From the NCBI GenBank assembly GCA_031269405.1, contig JAISZE010000088.1:1-13481 (forward strand): 13,481 nt of DNA, given 5' to 3'. The stretch's first letter is position 1. Every line of letters starts with the position of its first letter. This stretch comes from Treponema sp. (GTDB taxonomy: Bacteria; Spirochaetota; Spirochaetia; Treponematales; Breznakiellaceae). Shown one piece after another: positions 1 through 6,604 of the stretch. The notes below the pieces were generated by a model. That model saw nothing but the letters and a program-made list of their open reading frames with translations. It was not told the DNA's origin and did no database searches. Position numbers and translations under genes: made by a program.

Positions 1-669
1 GCCGGTTTTGTAAGCGACGACGGCGAAACTCATCAGGGCATGTTCGACATCAGCCTTTTCCGTTCTGTCCCGAATATCACTATCCTTGCCCCTGCCGGCA
101 GGGAAGAGCTTATCCGTATGCTTGAGTGGGCCCTTGGGTCCGAGGGGCCTTCGCTTATCCGGTATCCCAAGGATGTTTGCCCTCCCTGGAATCCCGCTTT
201 CTCCCTTCCTCTGGAAAAGGGTCGCGGTGTGTGGATACGCCGCGGTTCCGGGACCTGCGGGGAGGTCTGCATCTGCTTTACCGGAAGCCTCTGCCCCCAG
301 GTCCTGGAAGCAGCGGAACGGCTCGGGGTAATGGGCATTGATGCGGATCTTTACAACCTCCGCTTTATCAAGCCTGTTGATGAAGATTACCTCTCTGGGC
401 TTATGAACAGTTACCGCCTTGTCGTGTTTGCCGAAGAGGGGATGCAGGCCGGGGGCTTCGGGGAATACGGCGCTGCCCTTATGCGGAACTGTTCCTGCAG
501 GGTCCTGGTTCTGGCGGCGTCCGAAACATTCGAGGGCCTTGGGAAACGGCATGAGCTTCTCAGGGCTAACGGCCTTGACGGCGAGGGGATAGCCGCCGCC
601 GTTGCTGCGGCGCTGATCCGGGAGGAACCGGTCCTGATCCGGAACGGCACAGAGAGGGCAGGGCAGTGA
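1..669 (+). CDS. dxs: 1-deoxy-D-xylulose-5-phosphate synthase, C-terminal part (partial)
   Basis: The reading frame is open from base 1 to TGA at 667-669, so the 5' part of the gene lies outside the window. The visible 222 residues match the end of Dxs, the thiamine-diphosphate enzyme that condenses pyruvate with glyceraldehyde 3-phosphate in the first step of the MEP isoprenoid pathway. The frame opens with a THQG-type motif (ETHQGMFDIS), followed by SVPNITILAP and a SLIRYPK segment. These belong to the end of the pyrimidine-binding transketolase domain. The rest is the transketolase C-terminal domain, with NLRFIKPVDE, VVFAEEGMQAGGFGE and an ending like family members (ANGLDGEGI). An ATG at 40 is internal and not the true start. 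The stop overlaps the next start (GTGA at 666-669), so folP is probably translationally coupled. Family assignment is secure; only the truncation by the window edge limits it. Confidence 0.95.
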   Translation, partial: AGFVSDDGETHQGMFDISLFRSVPNITILAPAGREELIRMLEWALGSEGPSLIRYPKDVCPPWNPAFSLPLEKGRGVWIRRGSGTCGEVCICFTGSLCPQVLEAAERLGVMGIDADLYNLRFIKPVDEDYLSGLMNSYRLVVFAEEGMQAGGFGEYGAALMRNCSCRVLVLAASETFEGLGKRHELLRANGLDGEGIAAAVAAALIREEPVLIRNGTERAGQ

Positions 670-1511
670 GGCCCTGTATGGACCTTCCCGGCGGGAGGCG
701 TCTTGATTTTTCAGGACCCTGCCTTGTTATGGCCATTGTGAACTGCAACGGGGATTCCTTTTTTGCCCCCTCAAGGGTCCGGGACAGGGAGGCTGTGGAT
801 CGCGCCTTACAGGCTGAAGACGCCGGTGCGGCTATTATTGACTTCGGCGGCGAATCCACCAGGCCGGGCGCCGCGTATGTGGAGGAGGAAGAAGAACTCC
901 GCCGGGTGATCCCGGTAATTGAAGGCTTCAGGAAGAAGTCCTCCCTGCCTGTTTCGGTGGATACCCGCAAGGCCGCAGTGGCCGGGGCGGCTCTGGACGC
1001 AGGGGCGGACATTATCAACGATATTTCCGCATTAGGCGACGATCCCCTGATGCTGCCTCTTTGCGCCGGACAAGGCGCCGCTGCGGTGCTTATGCACATG
1101 AAAGGAACCCCCCGGGATATGCAGAAAGCCCCTGTGTACGACGACGCTCCGGCGGAAATAGGGGAATACCTTCTTTCTGTCGTACAACGGGCGCTTAACA
1201 GAGGGGTGCGCAAGGACCGGATCATCCTGGACCCCGGGATCGGCTTTGGAAAACGGACAGAAGACAACCTTGCTCTTATAAACCGGCTTGCTGAAATCCG
1301 CAGGAGCGGTTATCCTTTATTAGTAGGCCTTTCACGCAAGACGTTTATCGGAGATGTTACAGGACAGGGGATACCCGGCAGGCTTGCGGGGACCCTGGCT
1401 GCCAACGCCGCGGCAGTTATGAACGGGGCGGATATCATCAGGGTTCACGATGTGAAGGAACACGTGGATTTGGTAAAAGTCCTTTACGCAATCGCCGAGG
1501 CAGGTAAATAG
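666..1511 (+). CDS. folP: Dihydropteroate synthase
   Basis: FolP condenses p-aminobenzoate with the pterin pyrophosphate to give dihydropteroate, the step blocked by sulfonamides. The 281-residue frame has the TIM-barrel motifs in order: GGESTRPGA (61-69), SVDTRK (97-102), a DIINDISAL segment near 115, LMHMKGTP (142-149), ILDPGIGFGK (187-196), LVGLSRK (219-225) and RVHDVKE (259-265). The usual first loop, N-V-T-P-D-S-F, reads N-C-N-G-D-S-F here (26-32). The sulfonamide-contacting Thr-Pro pair is therefore replaced, while Asn and Asp-Ser-Phe are kept. GTG at 666 is taken as the start because it overlaps the dxs stop. ATG at 678 is the alternative and would remove only four residues. The gene is followed after three bases by cdaA. 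Function is near certain; sulfonamide response is inference. Confidence 0.93.
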   Translation: MRPCMDLPGGRRLDFSGPCLVMAIVNCNGDSFFAPSRVRDREAVDRALQAEDAGAAIIDFGGESTRPGAAYVEEEEELRRVIPVIEGFRKKSSLPVSVDTRKAAVAGAALDAGADIINDISALGDDPLMLPLCAGQGAAAVLMHMKGTPRDMQKAPVYDDAPAEIGEYLLSVVQRALNRGVRKDRIILDPGIGFGKRTEDNLALINRLAEIRRSGYPLLVGLSRKTFIGDVTGQGIPGRLAGTLAANAAAVMNGADIIRVHDVKEHVDLVKVLYAIAEAGK

Positions 1512-1514
1512 GGA

Positions 1515-2390
1515 ATGGATTGGTTTCAACGTTTTACCCTGGTCTACGATCTCGTCCGCCCTATTGTGGATGTGGCGATTCTCGCTTTTCTTCTGTACAA
1601 AGCTTATGATCTCTTGCTAAGAACCCAGGCGATGCAGTTGGTAAAAGGTGCCGGGGTTTTGGCCCTGGTCTACGGCATTGCGGTGCTCTTCAAGCTTTCA
1701 ACGCTTCAGTGGATCCTCAATACCCTGGCTCCGGGGCTTTTTGTCGCTATAGCCATTGTTTTCCAGCCTGAACTGCGGAAGATAATCATACGCATGGGCC
1801 AGGGGGACTTTTTCCGGCCTGACAGGAAACCCCGGCTTGGACAGCTTGAGGCTGTTGTTACTGCCGCGGAAATCCTTTCCCGCGAAAAACGGGGCATGCT
1901 GGTGGTTTTTCCCAGGCGGATCAATATACGGAATGTCATCGAAACCGGGACCAGGCTGAACGCGGATATTTCCTCAAGCCTTATTGTGACGGTTTTTGAA
2001 TTTGATACGCCTCTGCACGACGGGGCCATGATCATCCAGGGGGGGCGCATCCTGGCCGCAGGCTGCTTCCTCCCGTTGTCGGAACAGCAGGATATACGGA
2101 AGAGCTTCGGCACCCGGCACCGGGCTTCTCTGGGTATGTCCGAACAGTCCGACGCTGTTATCCTGGTGGCGTCCGAAGAAACCGGGGCCATCAGCCTTGC
2201 TTACGACGCGAAGCTCTACTACGACCTTTCCCCTCTTGAGGTTACCCGTAAACTCAGGGAACTTTTGGATCCCGGCGCCCGGAAAGGCGATCCCGATGCG
2301 GCTCTGCCGGAGGTAGCCGCGGACGCTGATATTGGGGAGAAGCATTTTAGCGCGGTTTCCCATAATAAGGATGTCTTTGTTGAACGTTAG
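1515..2390 (+). CDS. cdaA: Diadenylate cyclase CdaA (membrane c-di-AMP synthase)
   Basis: This enzyme joins two ATP into cyclic di-AMP, a messenger controlling potassium and osmotic balance and envelope growth. The 291-residue protein starts with about three hydrophobic helices (roughly 14-34, 41-60 and 69-85). A conserved VFQPELRK segment follows, then the DAC catalytic domain. The catalytic signatures are intact: TPLHDGAMI with Asp169-Gly170-Ala171, and FGTRHRASLG with the G-T-R-H-R block at 199-203. The SEETG segment near 220 is also typical. A variable tail beyond about 251 has no recognisable motif. An in-frame stop at 1509-1511 limits how far upstream the start can lie, and ATG 1515 is the first good choice. 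The Shine-Dalgarno is weak (AGG at 1502-1504). Next comes cdaR, the usual partner of CdaA. In Firmicutes a third gene is glmM; here acpS stands in that place. Confidence 0.94.
   Translation: MDWFQRFTLVYDLVRPIVDVAILAFLLYKAYDLLLRTQAMQLVKGAGVLALVYGIAVLFKLSTLQWILNTLAPGLFVAIAIVFQPELRKIIIRMGQGDFFRPDRKPRLGQLEAVVTAAEILSREKRGMLVVFPRRINIRNVIETGTRLNADISSSLIVTVFEFDTPLHDGAMIIQGGRILAAGCFLPLSEQQDIRKSFGTRHRASLGMSEQSDAVILVASEETGAISLAYDAKLYYDLSPLEVTRKLRELLDPGARKGDPDAALPEVAADADIGEKHFSAVSHNKDVFVER
2367..2371 (+). promoter_or_regulatory. Ribosome binding site bearing on the cdaR start
   Basis: AAGGA at 2367-2371 lies inside the end of cdaA. It is too close to ATG 2371 (it overlaps it) but is well spaced for the in-frame TTG codons at 2377 and 2380. 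The true cdaR start may therefore be one of these TTG codons rather than the ATG. A TTG at 2332 is also in frame but has only a distant GGAGG about 20 bases upstream. The choice changes the N-terminus only before the membrane helix. Confidence 0.4.
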
Positions 2391-3336
2391 AAAAATCATC
2401 GCCAAGGCAGTTGAGAACTGGCCTGCCAAGGTGGTATCTGTAGCGCTGGCTATCATTATCTTTGTTTTCCACCGCATGAGCGCCATGGAAGAACGTTTTT
2501 TTTCAACGCCCCTAAATATCGAAGCCGGGGAAAACCTCATTCCCTCAAACTCCTATCCCCGTATGATCCGGATCATCCTCAAAGGAGACGCCAACAGCAT
2601 CTTCCCTATCCTGGAAGACGATATCGAGACCTATATCGACTTGGGTAAATACGATGCCCCCGGGGATTACCGGGCTGCGGTGCAGATACGGAAAAAGGGA
2701 ACCGCCCTGGGAGTGGAGCCCCTGGAGATAAGCGTGGACCCTATGGAGATTTCAATCTCTCTGGATCATAAAGTCAGCAAATTCGTGCCCCTTACGGCGA
2801 GCCTCAGGGGTGCTGTGGAACCAGGCTACCTGCTGGCTTCCCATTCTCTCAACCCCACCCAGGTTATCCTTGACGGCCCCTCGGAGCTAATCGGCAACGT
2901 TTCGGAACTTTACACGGATTTCATCGATCTTGACGGCAGGAACCGGGACTTTACGGTGATGGTGAATATCCTCAACAGGGACCCTTTGCTGGTGATACGC
3001 GGCAACGGGGTTACTGAATTCCACGGTTTTATTTCCCGTATCATACCGGTCAGGAACATTACCGACATACCCATAAGGATGGCGAACCTGAACCCGGATT
3101 TTTCCGGCGAGCTTGATATACGGGCCGGGAGCGTCCACCTTGAAGGCGGGAGCCAGGAAGAGCTTGACCGCTTTAACCCGCCTGTCAATTTCCTTTCAGT
3201 GGACTGTTCCGAAATAAACCGCCCTGGCGCCTACACGCTGCCGGTAACCGCCGCAGGGGTTCCTTCCAACCTGACACTGAAAGCGGAACCCCGGGAAGTG
3301 GCCATTTTGGTCAGCGCCAGGGAGGATGATCTATGA
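2371..3336 (+). CDS. cdaR: CdaR-like YbbR-domain protein, regulator of CdaA
   Basis: CdaR proteins are anchored in the membrane, carry YbbR repeats outside the cytoplasm, and bind and modulate CdaA. From ATG 2371 the protein has 321 residues. A single N-terminal anchor lies around 17-35 (the NWPAKVVSVALAI region). About three beta-rich YbbR-like repeats follow, approximately 45-131, 137-222 and 232-314. Each repeat ends in a short strand followed by an alternation such as VEPLEISVDP, LNPTQVILDGP or LKAEPREVAILV, which is the typical YbbR repeat boundary. There is no catalytic motif. The coding region overlaps cdaA by 20 bases from this start, or by 59 if TTG 2332 were used, so translation of the two is probably coupled. 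The stop overlaps the acpS start (ATGA). Assignment rests on the repeat pattern and the cdaA neighbourhood and is firm; the start codon is not. Confidence 0.88.
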   Translation: MSLLNVRKIIAKAVENWPAKVVSVALAIIIFVFHRMSAMEERFFSTPLNIEAGENLIPSNSYPRMIRIILKGDANSIFPILEDDIETYIDLGKYDAPGDYRAAVQIRKKGTALGVEPLEISVDPMEISISLDHKVSKFVPLTASLRGAVEPGYLLASHSLNPTQVILDGPSELIGNVSELYTDFIDLDGRNRDFTVMVNILNRDPLLVIRGNGVTEFHGFISRIIPVRNITDIPIRMANLNPDFSGELDIRAGSVHLEGGSQEELDRFNPPVNFLSVDCSEINRPGAYTLPVTAAGVPSNLTLKAEPREVAILVSAREDDL

Positions 3337-3710
3337 TTTCAGGAATAGGAGTGGATGTGGTCCACGTGGGTCGTATGGAACGCTGGAGGAAAACACGGGG
3401 CCTTTTGGAACGCTATTTTCATCCCCAGGAGCTTTCCGATGCCCTTTCCCGTGGCAGCGGCGCTGATCTTTCCCTTGCTGCGCGGTTTGCGGCGAAAGAA
3501 GCTTTCGGCAAAGCCCTGGGAACAGGCCTCGCAGGCATTGTGCTCAAGGACGTTATGGTGAAGAACCGCCACAACGGCCTGCCTGAAATCAAAGTTTTCG
3601 GCACTGCCCTGGAAGCGTTAAAAAAGAGCGGCAGCAGCAGGATACATCTTTCCCTTACCCATGAGCGCGATAATGCCATAGCTATGGTGGTAATTGAAAA
3701 TGAAAAATGA
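3333..3710 (+). CDS. acpS: Holo-[acyl-carrier-protein] synthase
   Basis: AcpS transfers the 4'-phosphopantetheine arm of coenzyme A to the acyl carrier protein, activating it for fatty acid synthesis. The 125-residue length is typical of the small trimeric bacterial enzyme. The two signatures are present: GIGVDVV near the N-terminus, with the metal-binding Asp8, and ARFAAKEAFGKALGTG at 50-65, with Glu56 as the second metal ligand. The C-terminal SLTHERDNAIAMVVIE segment is also characteristic. ATG 3333 overlaps the cdaR stop as ATGA and has a strong GGAGG at 3321-3325 with good spacing, so the start is well supported. The end overlaps the next gene by 11 bases. The gene forms part of the cdaA-to-truA cluster. 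Confidence 0.95.
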   Translation: MISGIGVDVVHVGRMERWRKTRGLLERYFHPQELSDALSRGSGADLSLAARFAAKEAFGKALGTGLAGIVLKDVMVKNRHNGLPEIKVFGTALEALKKSGSSRIHLSLTHERDNAIAMVVIENEK

Positions 3711-4560
3711 GGAACGGGAAGCGAAGGTATCATTCCAGTCAAAAGAAGAGTACGCCTGTCCGGTATGCGAAACTGTCTTTCACCGTGAAGAACTGCTTTC
3801 CGGCAGCGGACGCCTTATTGCCGGGGCCCTTACGGATGAACTGCACCGCCTTTACGAGCCTTCGGCCAAATACGGCGAGGTTTACCCCTTGATTTACCAG
3901 GCTACTGTGTGCCCTGAATGCTGGTTCGCCGCTATGGACAAGGACTTTAGCTCCCTTCCGGAACAGGGCAGGGACAAGGCCGCTGGAGACCGGGACAGGC
4001 GGATTGCCGAAACGGGCCTTGTTTTTCCGGGCCTGGATTTCCATAACTCCAAGGACCTCGAATCCGGAGCCGCTTCGCAGTACCTGGTTGTCAGGTGCTA
4101 TGAGTTTTTCTCCAAAGAGTTTTCCCCTACTATTAAACAGGGCATTGCCGCCCTCCGGGCCGGCTGGCTTCTAGAAGAGCTGGACCGGAAAATTCCAGGG
4201 CAGCATTATGACTGGCTGGCGCTGCTTTTTAAAAAGAAGGCCATGTTTTTATATGATGAGGCCATACAAAAGGAGCAGTCGGGAAAGGAAACCCTTTCGG
4301 GGATCAAGATCTTCGGCCCTGATACGGACAAAAATTACGCCTACGAAGGAGTCTTGTACCTTTCGGCGCTACTTACATACAAATACGGTTTTCAGGACAA
4401 CCCGGGGCTCAGGACCCCTGCACTGGACGAAGCCAAGCGGACTATTGCGAAAATTTTCGGTATCGGCAAATCTTCAAAAAGCAAGCCCGGTCCGCTTCTG
4501 GAACATGCCCGGAGCCTTTACGACAATATCTCCAAAGAACTGAACGAAGCGGATGTTTAA
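3700..4560 (+). CDS. DUF2225-like protein with two Cys-x-x-Cys knuckles and a helical C-terminus
   Basis: I recognise this as resembling the DUF2225 family, whose function is not known to me. The 286-residue protein carries C-P-V-C at 20-23 and C-P-E-C at 71-74, which together look like a four-cysteine zinc site split by about 50 residues. The remaining two thirds are helical, with TPR-like segments (for example 144-192 and 211-255) but no clear catalytic residues. No signal peptide or membrane segment is seen, so it should be cytoplasmic. ATG 3700 is chosen because GGTGG at 3686-3690 is suitably spaced; an upstream TTG at 3694 is also in frame. The gene overlaps acpS at the front and truA at the back, so it is embedded in the housekeeping unit. 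Borrelia, as I recall, has an uncharacterised gene at the same place. A structural or metal-sensing role is possible but is inference. Confidence 0.78.
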   Translation: MKNEEREAKVSFQSKEEYACPVCETVFHREELLSGSGRLIAGALTDELHRLYEPSAKYGEVYPLIYQATVCPECWFAAMDKDFSSLPEQGRDKAAGDRDRRIAETGLVFPGLDFHNSKDLESGAASQYLVVRCYEFFSKEFSPTIKQGIAALRAGWLLEELDRKIPGQHYDWLALLFKKKAMFLYDEAIQKEQSGKETLSGIKIFGPDTDKNYAYEGVLYLSALLTYKYGFQDNPGLRTPALDEAKRTIAKIFGIGKSSKSKPGPLLEHARSLYDNISKELNEADV

Positions 4561-5305
4561 GGGGCGCAATATACGGTTGCTGATTGCCTATGACGGTACG
4601 GACTTTTCCGGGTGGCAGAGGCAGGCCGGGAACAGAACCGTACAGGGGGAGATCGAAGCGGCTCTTGAAAAACTGCACGGCGAAAAAGTGGGCCTGACGG
4701 GATCGGGCCGTACCGATGCCGGGGTTCACGCCGCAGGCCAGACCGCCAATTTTTACAGTTCCATTAAAAACATAGAGGCGTCCCGTTTTGTTCCTGCCCT
4801 GAACGGCCTGCTTCCCCGGGACATACGGATCCTCAAAGCCCTGGAAGCCAGCCCTGATTTTCATTCCCGTTTTGACGCCAAGTCCCGCACTTACCGTTAT
4901 GTTATAATCTGCGGCAGCGCCCTTCCCTGGGAACTCAGGTATTCCTGGCAGCTCTGGCGCCGTCCGCGCGTAGATTTCCTCAACATCTGCGCATCGGCGC
5001 TCCTGGGAGAAACGGACTGCACCGTTTTTACAGGAACCGGGGACAAGAGCGCATCCCGGAACCGTTATATTTCCAATGCCGTCTTTTTTATTGAACAGAA
5101 TAAACTGGTTTTTGAGATCACCGCAAACGCCTTTCTGTGGAAAATGGTCCGCTCCATTACCGGCACCCTGCTCCATTGGGAGGAAAAGAACCTTGCCCCC
5201 AAAACTCTTGGAGACATTATCGCTTCCGGTAACCGCAGTCTCGCCGGCCCTACTGCCCCGTCTAACGGGCTTTTCCTTTGGAAGATTGATTATTACCGTG
5301 AATAA
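4553..5305 (+). CDS. truA: tRNA pseudouridine(38-40) synthase
   Basis: TruA isomerises uridines 38-40 in the anticodon stem-loop of many tRNAs. The 250-residue protein has the opening RLLIAYDGTDFSGWQRQ and the catalytic motif SGRTDAGVHA at 51-60, with the nucleophile Asp55. It continues with FHSRFDAKSRTYRY around 103-115 and ends the second half with NAFLWKMVRSITGTLL (192-207). Length and motif order match the family. ATG 4553 overlaps the preceding gene by 8 bases and has only a poor Shine-Dalgarno, so coupling to the upstream gene is likely. It is the last gene of the first unit. A promoter follows immediately, with its -35 box only four bases after the stop codon, and no hairpin terminator is visible between them. 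Confidence 0.95.
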   Translation: MFKGRNIRLLIAYDGTDFSGWQRQAGNRTVQGEIEAALEKLHGEKVGLTGSGRTDAGVHAAGQTANFYSSIKNIEASRFVPALNGLLPRDIRILKALEASPDFHSRFDAKSRTYRYVIICGSALPWELRYSWQLWRRPRVDFLNICASALLGETDCTVFTGTGDKSASRNRYISNAVFFIEQNKLVFEITANAFLWKMVRSITGTLLHWEEKNLAPKTLGDIIASGNRSLAGPTAPSNGLFLWKIDYYRE

Positions 5306-5417
5306 ATGTTGAATAAACATGGATTTTCCTGTATGATAATCACAGAGAAACAATGCAGGAGCCGTGAAGGGGCAGTATCCGTTCCGTATCAGCTCTAATT
5401 TCTCCATTTTATTCAAC
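5300..5417. repeat. GAATAAA words and a 10-bp perfect inverted repeat around the promoter
   Basis: GTTGAATAAA at 5308-5317 covers the -35 box and is exactly complementary to TTTATTCAAC at 5408-5417, just upstream of the Shine-Dalgarno. A further GAATAAA at 5300-5306 lies 11 bases before the first copy, one helical turn away. In addition, ATGTT (5306-5310) and AACAT (5316-5320) form a small dyad over the -35 box. The set could be operator sites for a regulator. In RNA only the downstream copy would be transcribed from this promoter, so an mRNA hairpin between the two arms is not expected in transcripts starting here. Confidence 0.4.
5309..5337 (+). promoter_or_regulatory. Sigma-70-type promoter for the galactokinase-like gene unit
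   Basis: The -35 box TTGAAT (5309-5314) and -10 box TATGAT (5332-5337) are separated by 17 bases, the optimal spacing, and each matches consensus at about five of six positions. Transcription should start near 5344, leaving an untranslated leader of roughly 88 bases before ATG 5432. The -35 box lies inside one arm of an inverted repeat, which suggests repression or looping control. Confidence 0.75.
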
Positions 5418-5422
5418 GAGGG
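5418..5422 (+). promoter_or_regulatory. Ribosome binding site of the galactokinase-like gene
   Basis: GAGGG at 5418-5422 stands 9 bases before ATG 5432 and directly abuts the second arm of the inverted repeat (5408-5417). It supports the chosen start. A protein or RNA bound to that arm could affect ribosome access. Confidence 0.6.
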
Positions 5423-5431
5423 TTTAAATAC

Positions 5432-6604
5432 ATGCTCGACATCGGCCCCATCCATCGTAAGGAATACGAATTAGACGACCGATCCGAACCTGTTGTTATA
5501 GCCGAAGCGCCCGGCTGTATTCATTATCTGGGTGAACATGGTGAACCAAAGGCCGGATTATATTTGTCTTCTGCTATCGATCGGTATGTGCGGGTAGCGG
5601 TAAGCCTCAGAAAAGACAATTCTCTCAGGTTTTTTGCCGCTGATTTAGGGGAGCGGAAGCGGACTACCCTGATTAATCTTAAATACAAGCGGGAAGACCG
5701 TTGGGCCAACTATATCAAGGTGGCTATCCACATCTTTGCCGAGCTGGGTTATCCGGTAAAGGGGCTCAATTTTACCATTTCCGGTGATGTACCCCAGCAG
5801 GTTGGGCTGGCTTCTTCATCAGCTATAGAAGTAGCCGCCGTTATGGCCCTCAAGGGCTTTTTTCAGGCCCCTGTGAGCGAGAAAGAGCTCCTGGCGCGGC
5901 TTACGGCGTCAAAGGCTCTTTTTTTCGGGAAGAATATCAGCCCTGTGGAGTACCTTGTCGCCTTTTCGGCCAAAAAGGACCATTTCCTTATCATTGACGA
6001 AACCAGCCTGGAGGTCCGTAAGATCAAGTCCCCTCTGGGCAAGTACCGGATCATCCTTATGGATTCCCGGGTGCCCAGGATGGGCGTGGAAGAGGAGCTC
6101 AAACAAAGGCGCTCTGATATTAAAAAAGGGCTGGAACTCCTGTCCCATAAAAAGGAGGGCGCCAGTTTCCGGGATTTTGCGGCTACCGACATTGTGGAGT
6201 CCATGGGCAACCTTCCTGAAGAGATACGGCGCCGGAGCATGCACATAGTCCGGGAGATACGCCGCGTAGGGGATGCCGAAGAGTTCCTCAAAAAGGCGGA
6301 TTTCCCGGCGTTGTCCAGGGTCATCTACCATTCCCACGAGAGCCTTAGGGACCTTTACGAGGTTTCGTGCCCCGAAATAGACTGGCTGGTCAAAAGAGCC
6401 CAGGAGATTGACGGGGTCCTGGGTTCCCGCATGACCGGCAGCGGCTTCGGCGGCTGTACCTATACTATCCTCAAAGAAGAGGCTATCGAGGAATACAAAA
6501 AACGGCTTGAGGATTACGAACGCATTTTCGGATTTCATCCTGTGATTTATGAGATCCGTCCTGCCACAGGGACGCGGATCGTAATGCGGGCTGATGCTTC
6601 ATGA
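5432..6604 (+). CDS. Galactokinase-like GHMP kinase with altered active-site residues
   Basis: The 390-residue protein is a GHMP-superfamily kinase closest in layout to galactokinase (GalK). The three family motifs are present in order. EAPGCIHYLGEHGEP (25-39) corresponds to the galactose-binding signature. VPQQVGLASSSAIE (120-133) is the ATP-binding glycine/serine loop. GSRMTGSGFGGC (331-342) is the C-terminal glycine-rich motif. Several residues fixed in true GalK differ: the signature Arg is Cys29, the Asp of GEHTD is Glu38, the catalytic Asp of GIMDQ aligns with Glu173, and the Tyr before the paired arginines is Leu223. Glu35, His36 and Arg226-Arg227 are kept. The ATP site therefore looks intact, but sugar specificity or activity may have changed. 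It may phosphorylate a different sugar or act as a sensor. A strong promoter and GAGGG support the start. The stop overlaps surE as ATGA. Confidence 0.8.
   Translation: MLDIGPIHRKEYELDDRSEPVVIAEAPGCIHYLGEHGEPKAGLYLSSAIDRYVRVAVSLRKDNSLRFFAADLGERKRTTLINLKYKREDRWANYIKVAIHIFAELGYPVKGLNFTISGDVPQQVGLASSSAIEVAAVMALKGFFQAPVSEKELLARLTASKALFFGKNISPVEYLVAFSAKKDHFLIIDETSLEVRKIKSPLGKYRIILMDSRVPRMGVEEELKQRRSDIKKGLELLSHKKEGASFRDFAATDIVESMGNLPEEIRRRSMHIVREIRRVGDAEEFLKKADFPALSRVIYHSHESLRDLYEVSCPEIDWLVKRAQEIDGVLGSRMTGSGFGGCTYTILKEEAIEEYKKRLEDYERIFGFHPVIYEIRPATGTRIVMRADAS

Noticed and set aside
566..1267. A 233-codon open frame on the minus strand, opposite folP
   Set aside because: Its translation is Ser/Arg/Pro-rich with no family motif, and the plus strand encodes a textbook FolP.
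4903..4908. A perfect TATAAT inside truA
   Set aside because: The nearest -35-like word (TTGACG at 4872-4877) is 25 bases away, too far, and a downstream promoter with better spacing already exists at 5309-5337.
5353..5367. A four-codon upstream reading frame (Met-Gln-Glu-Pro-stop) in the leader of the galactokinase-like gene
   Set aside because: It has no Shine-Dalgarno, is far from the main start, and does not overlap any visible RNA structure.
4442..5455. A 337-codon open frame on the minus strand, opposite truA and the following promoter gap
   Set aside because: It lies antisense to a clear truA gene, spans a strong promoter on the other strand, and its translation shows no domain or motif. 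Long antisense frames are common in DNA of this codon use.
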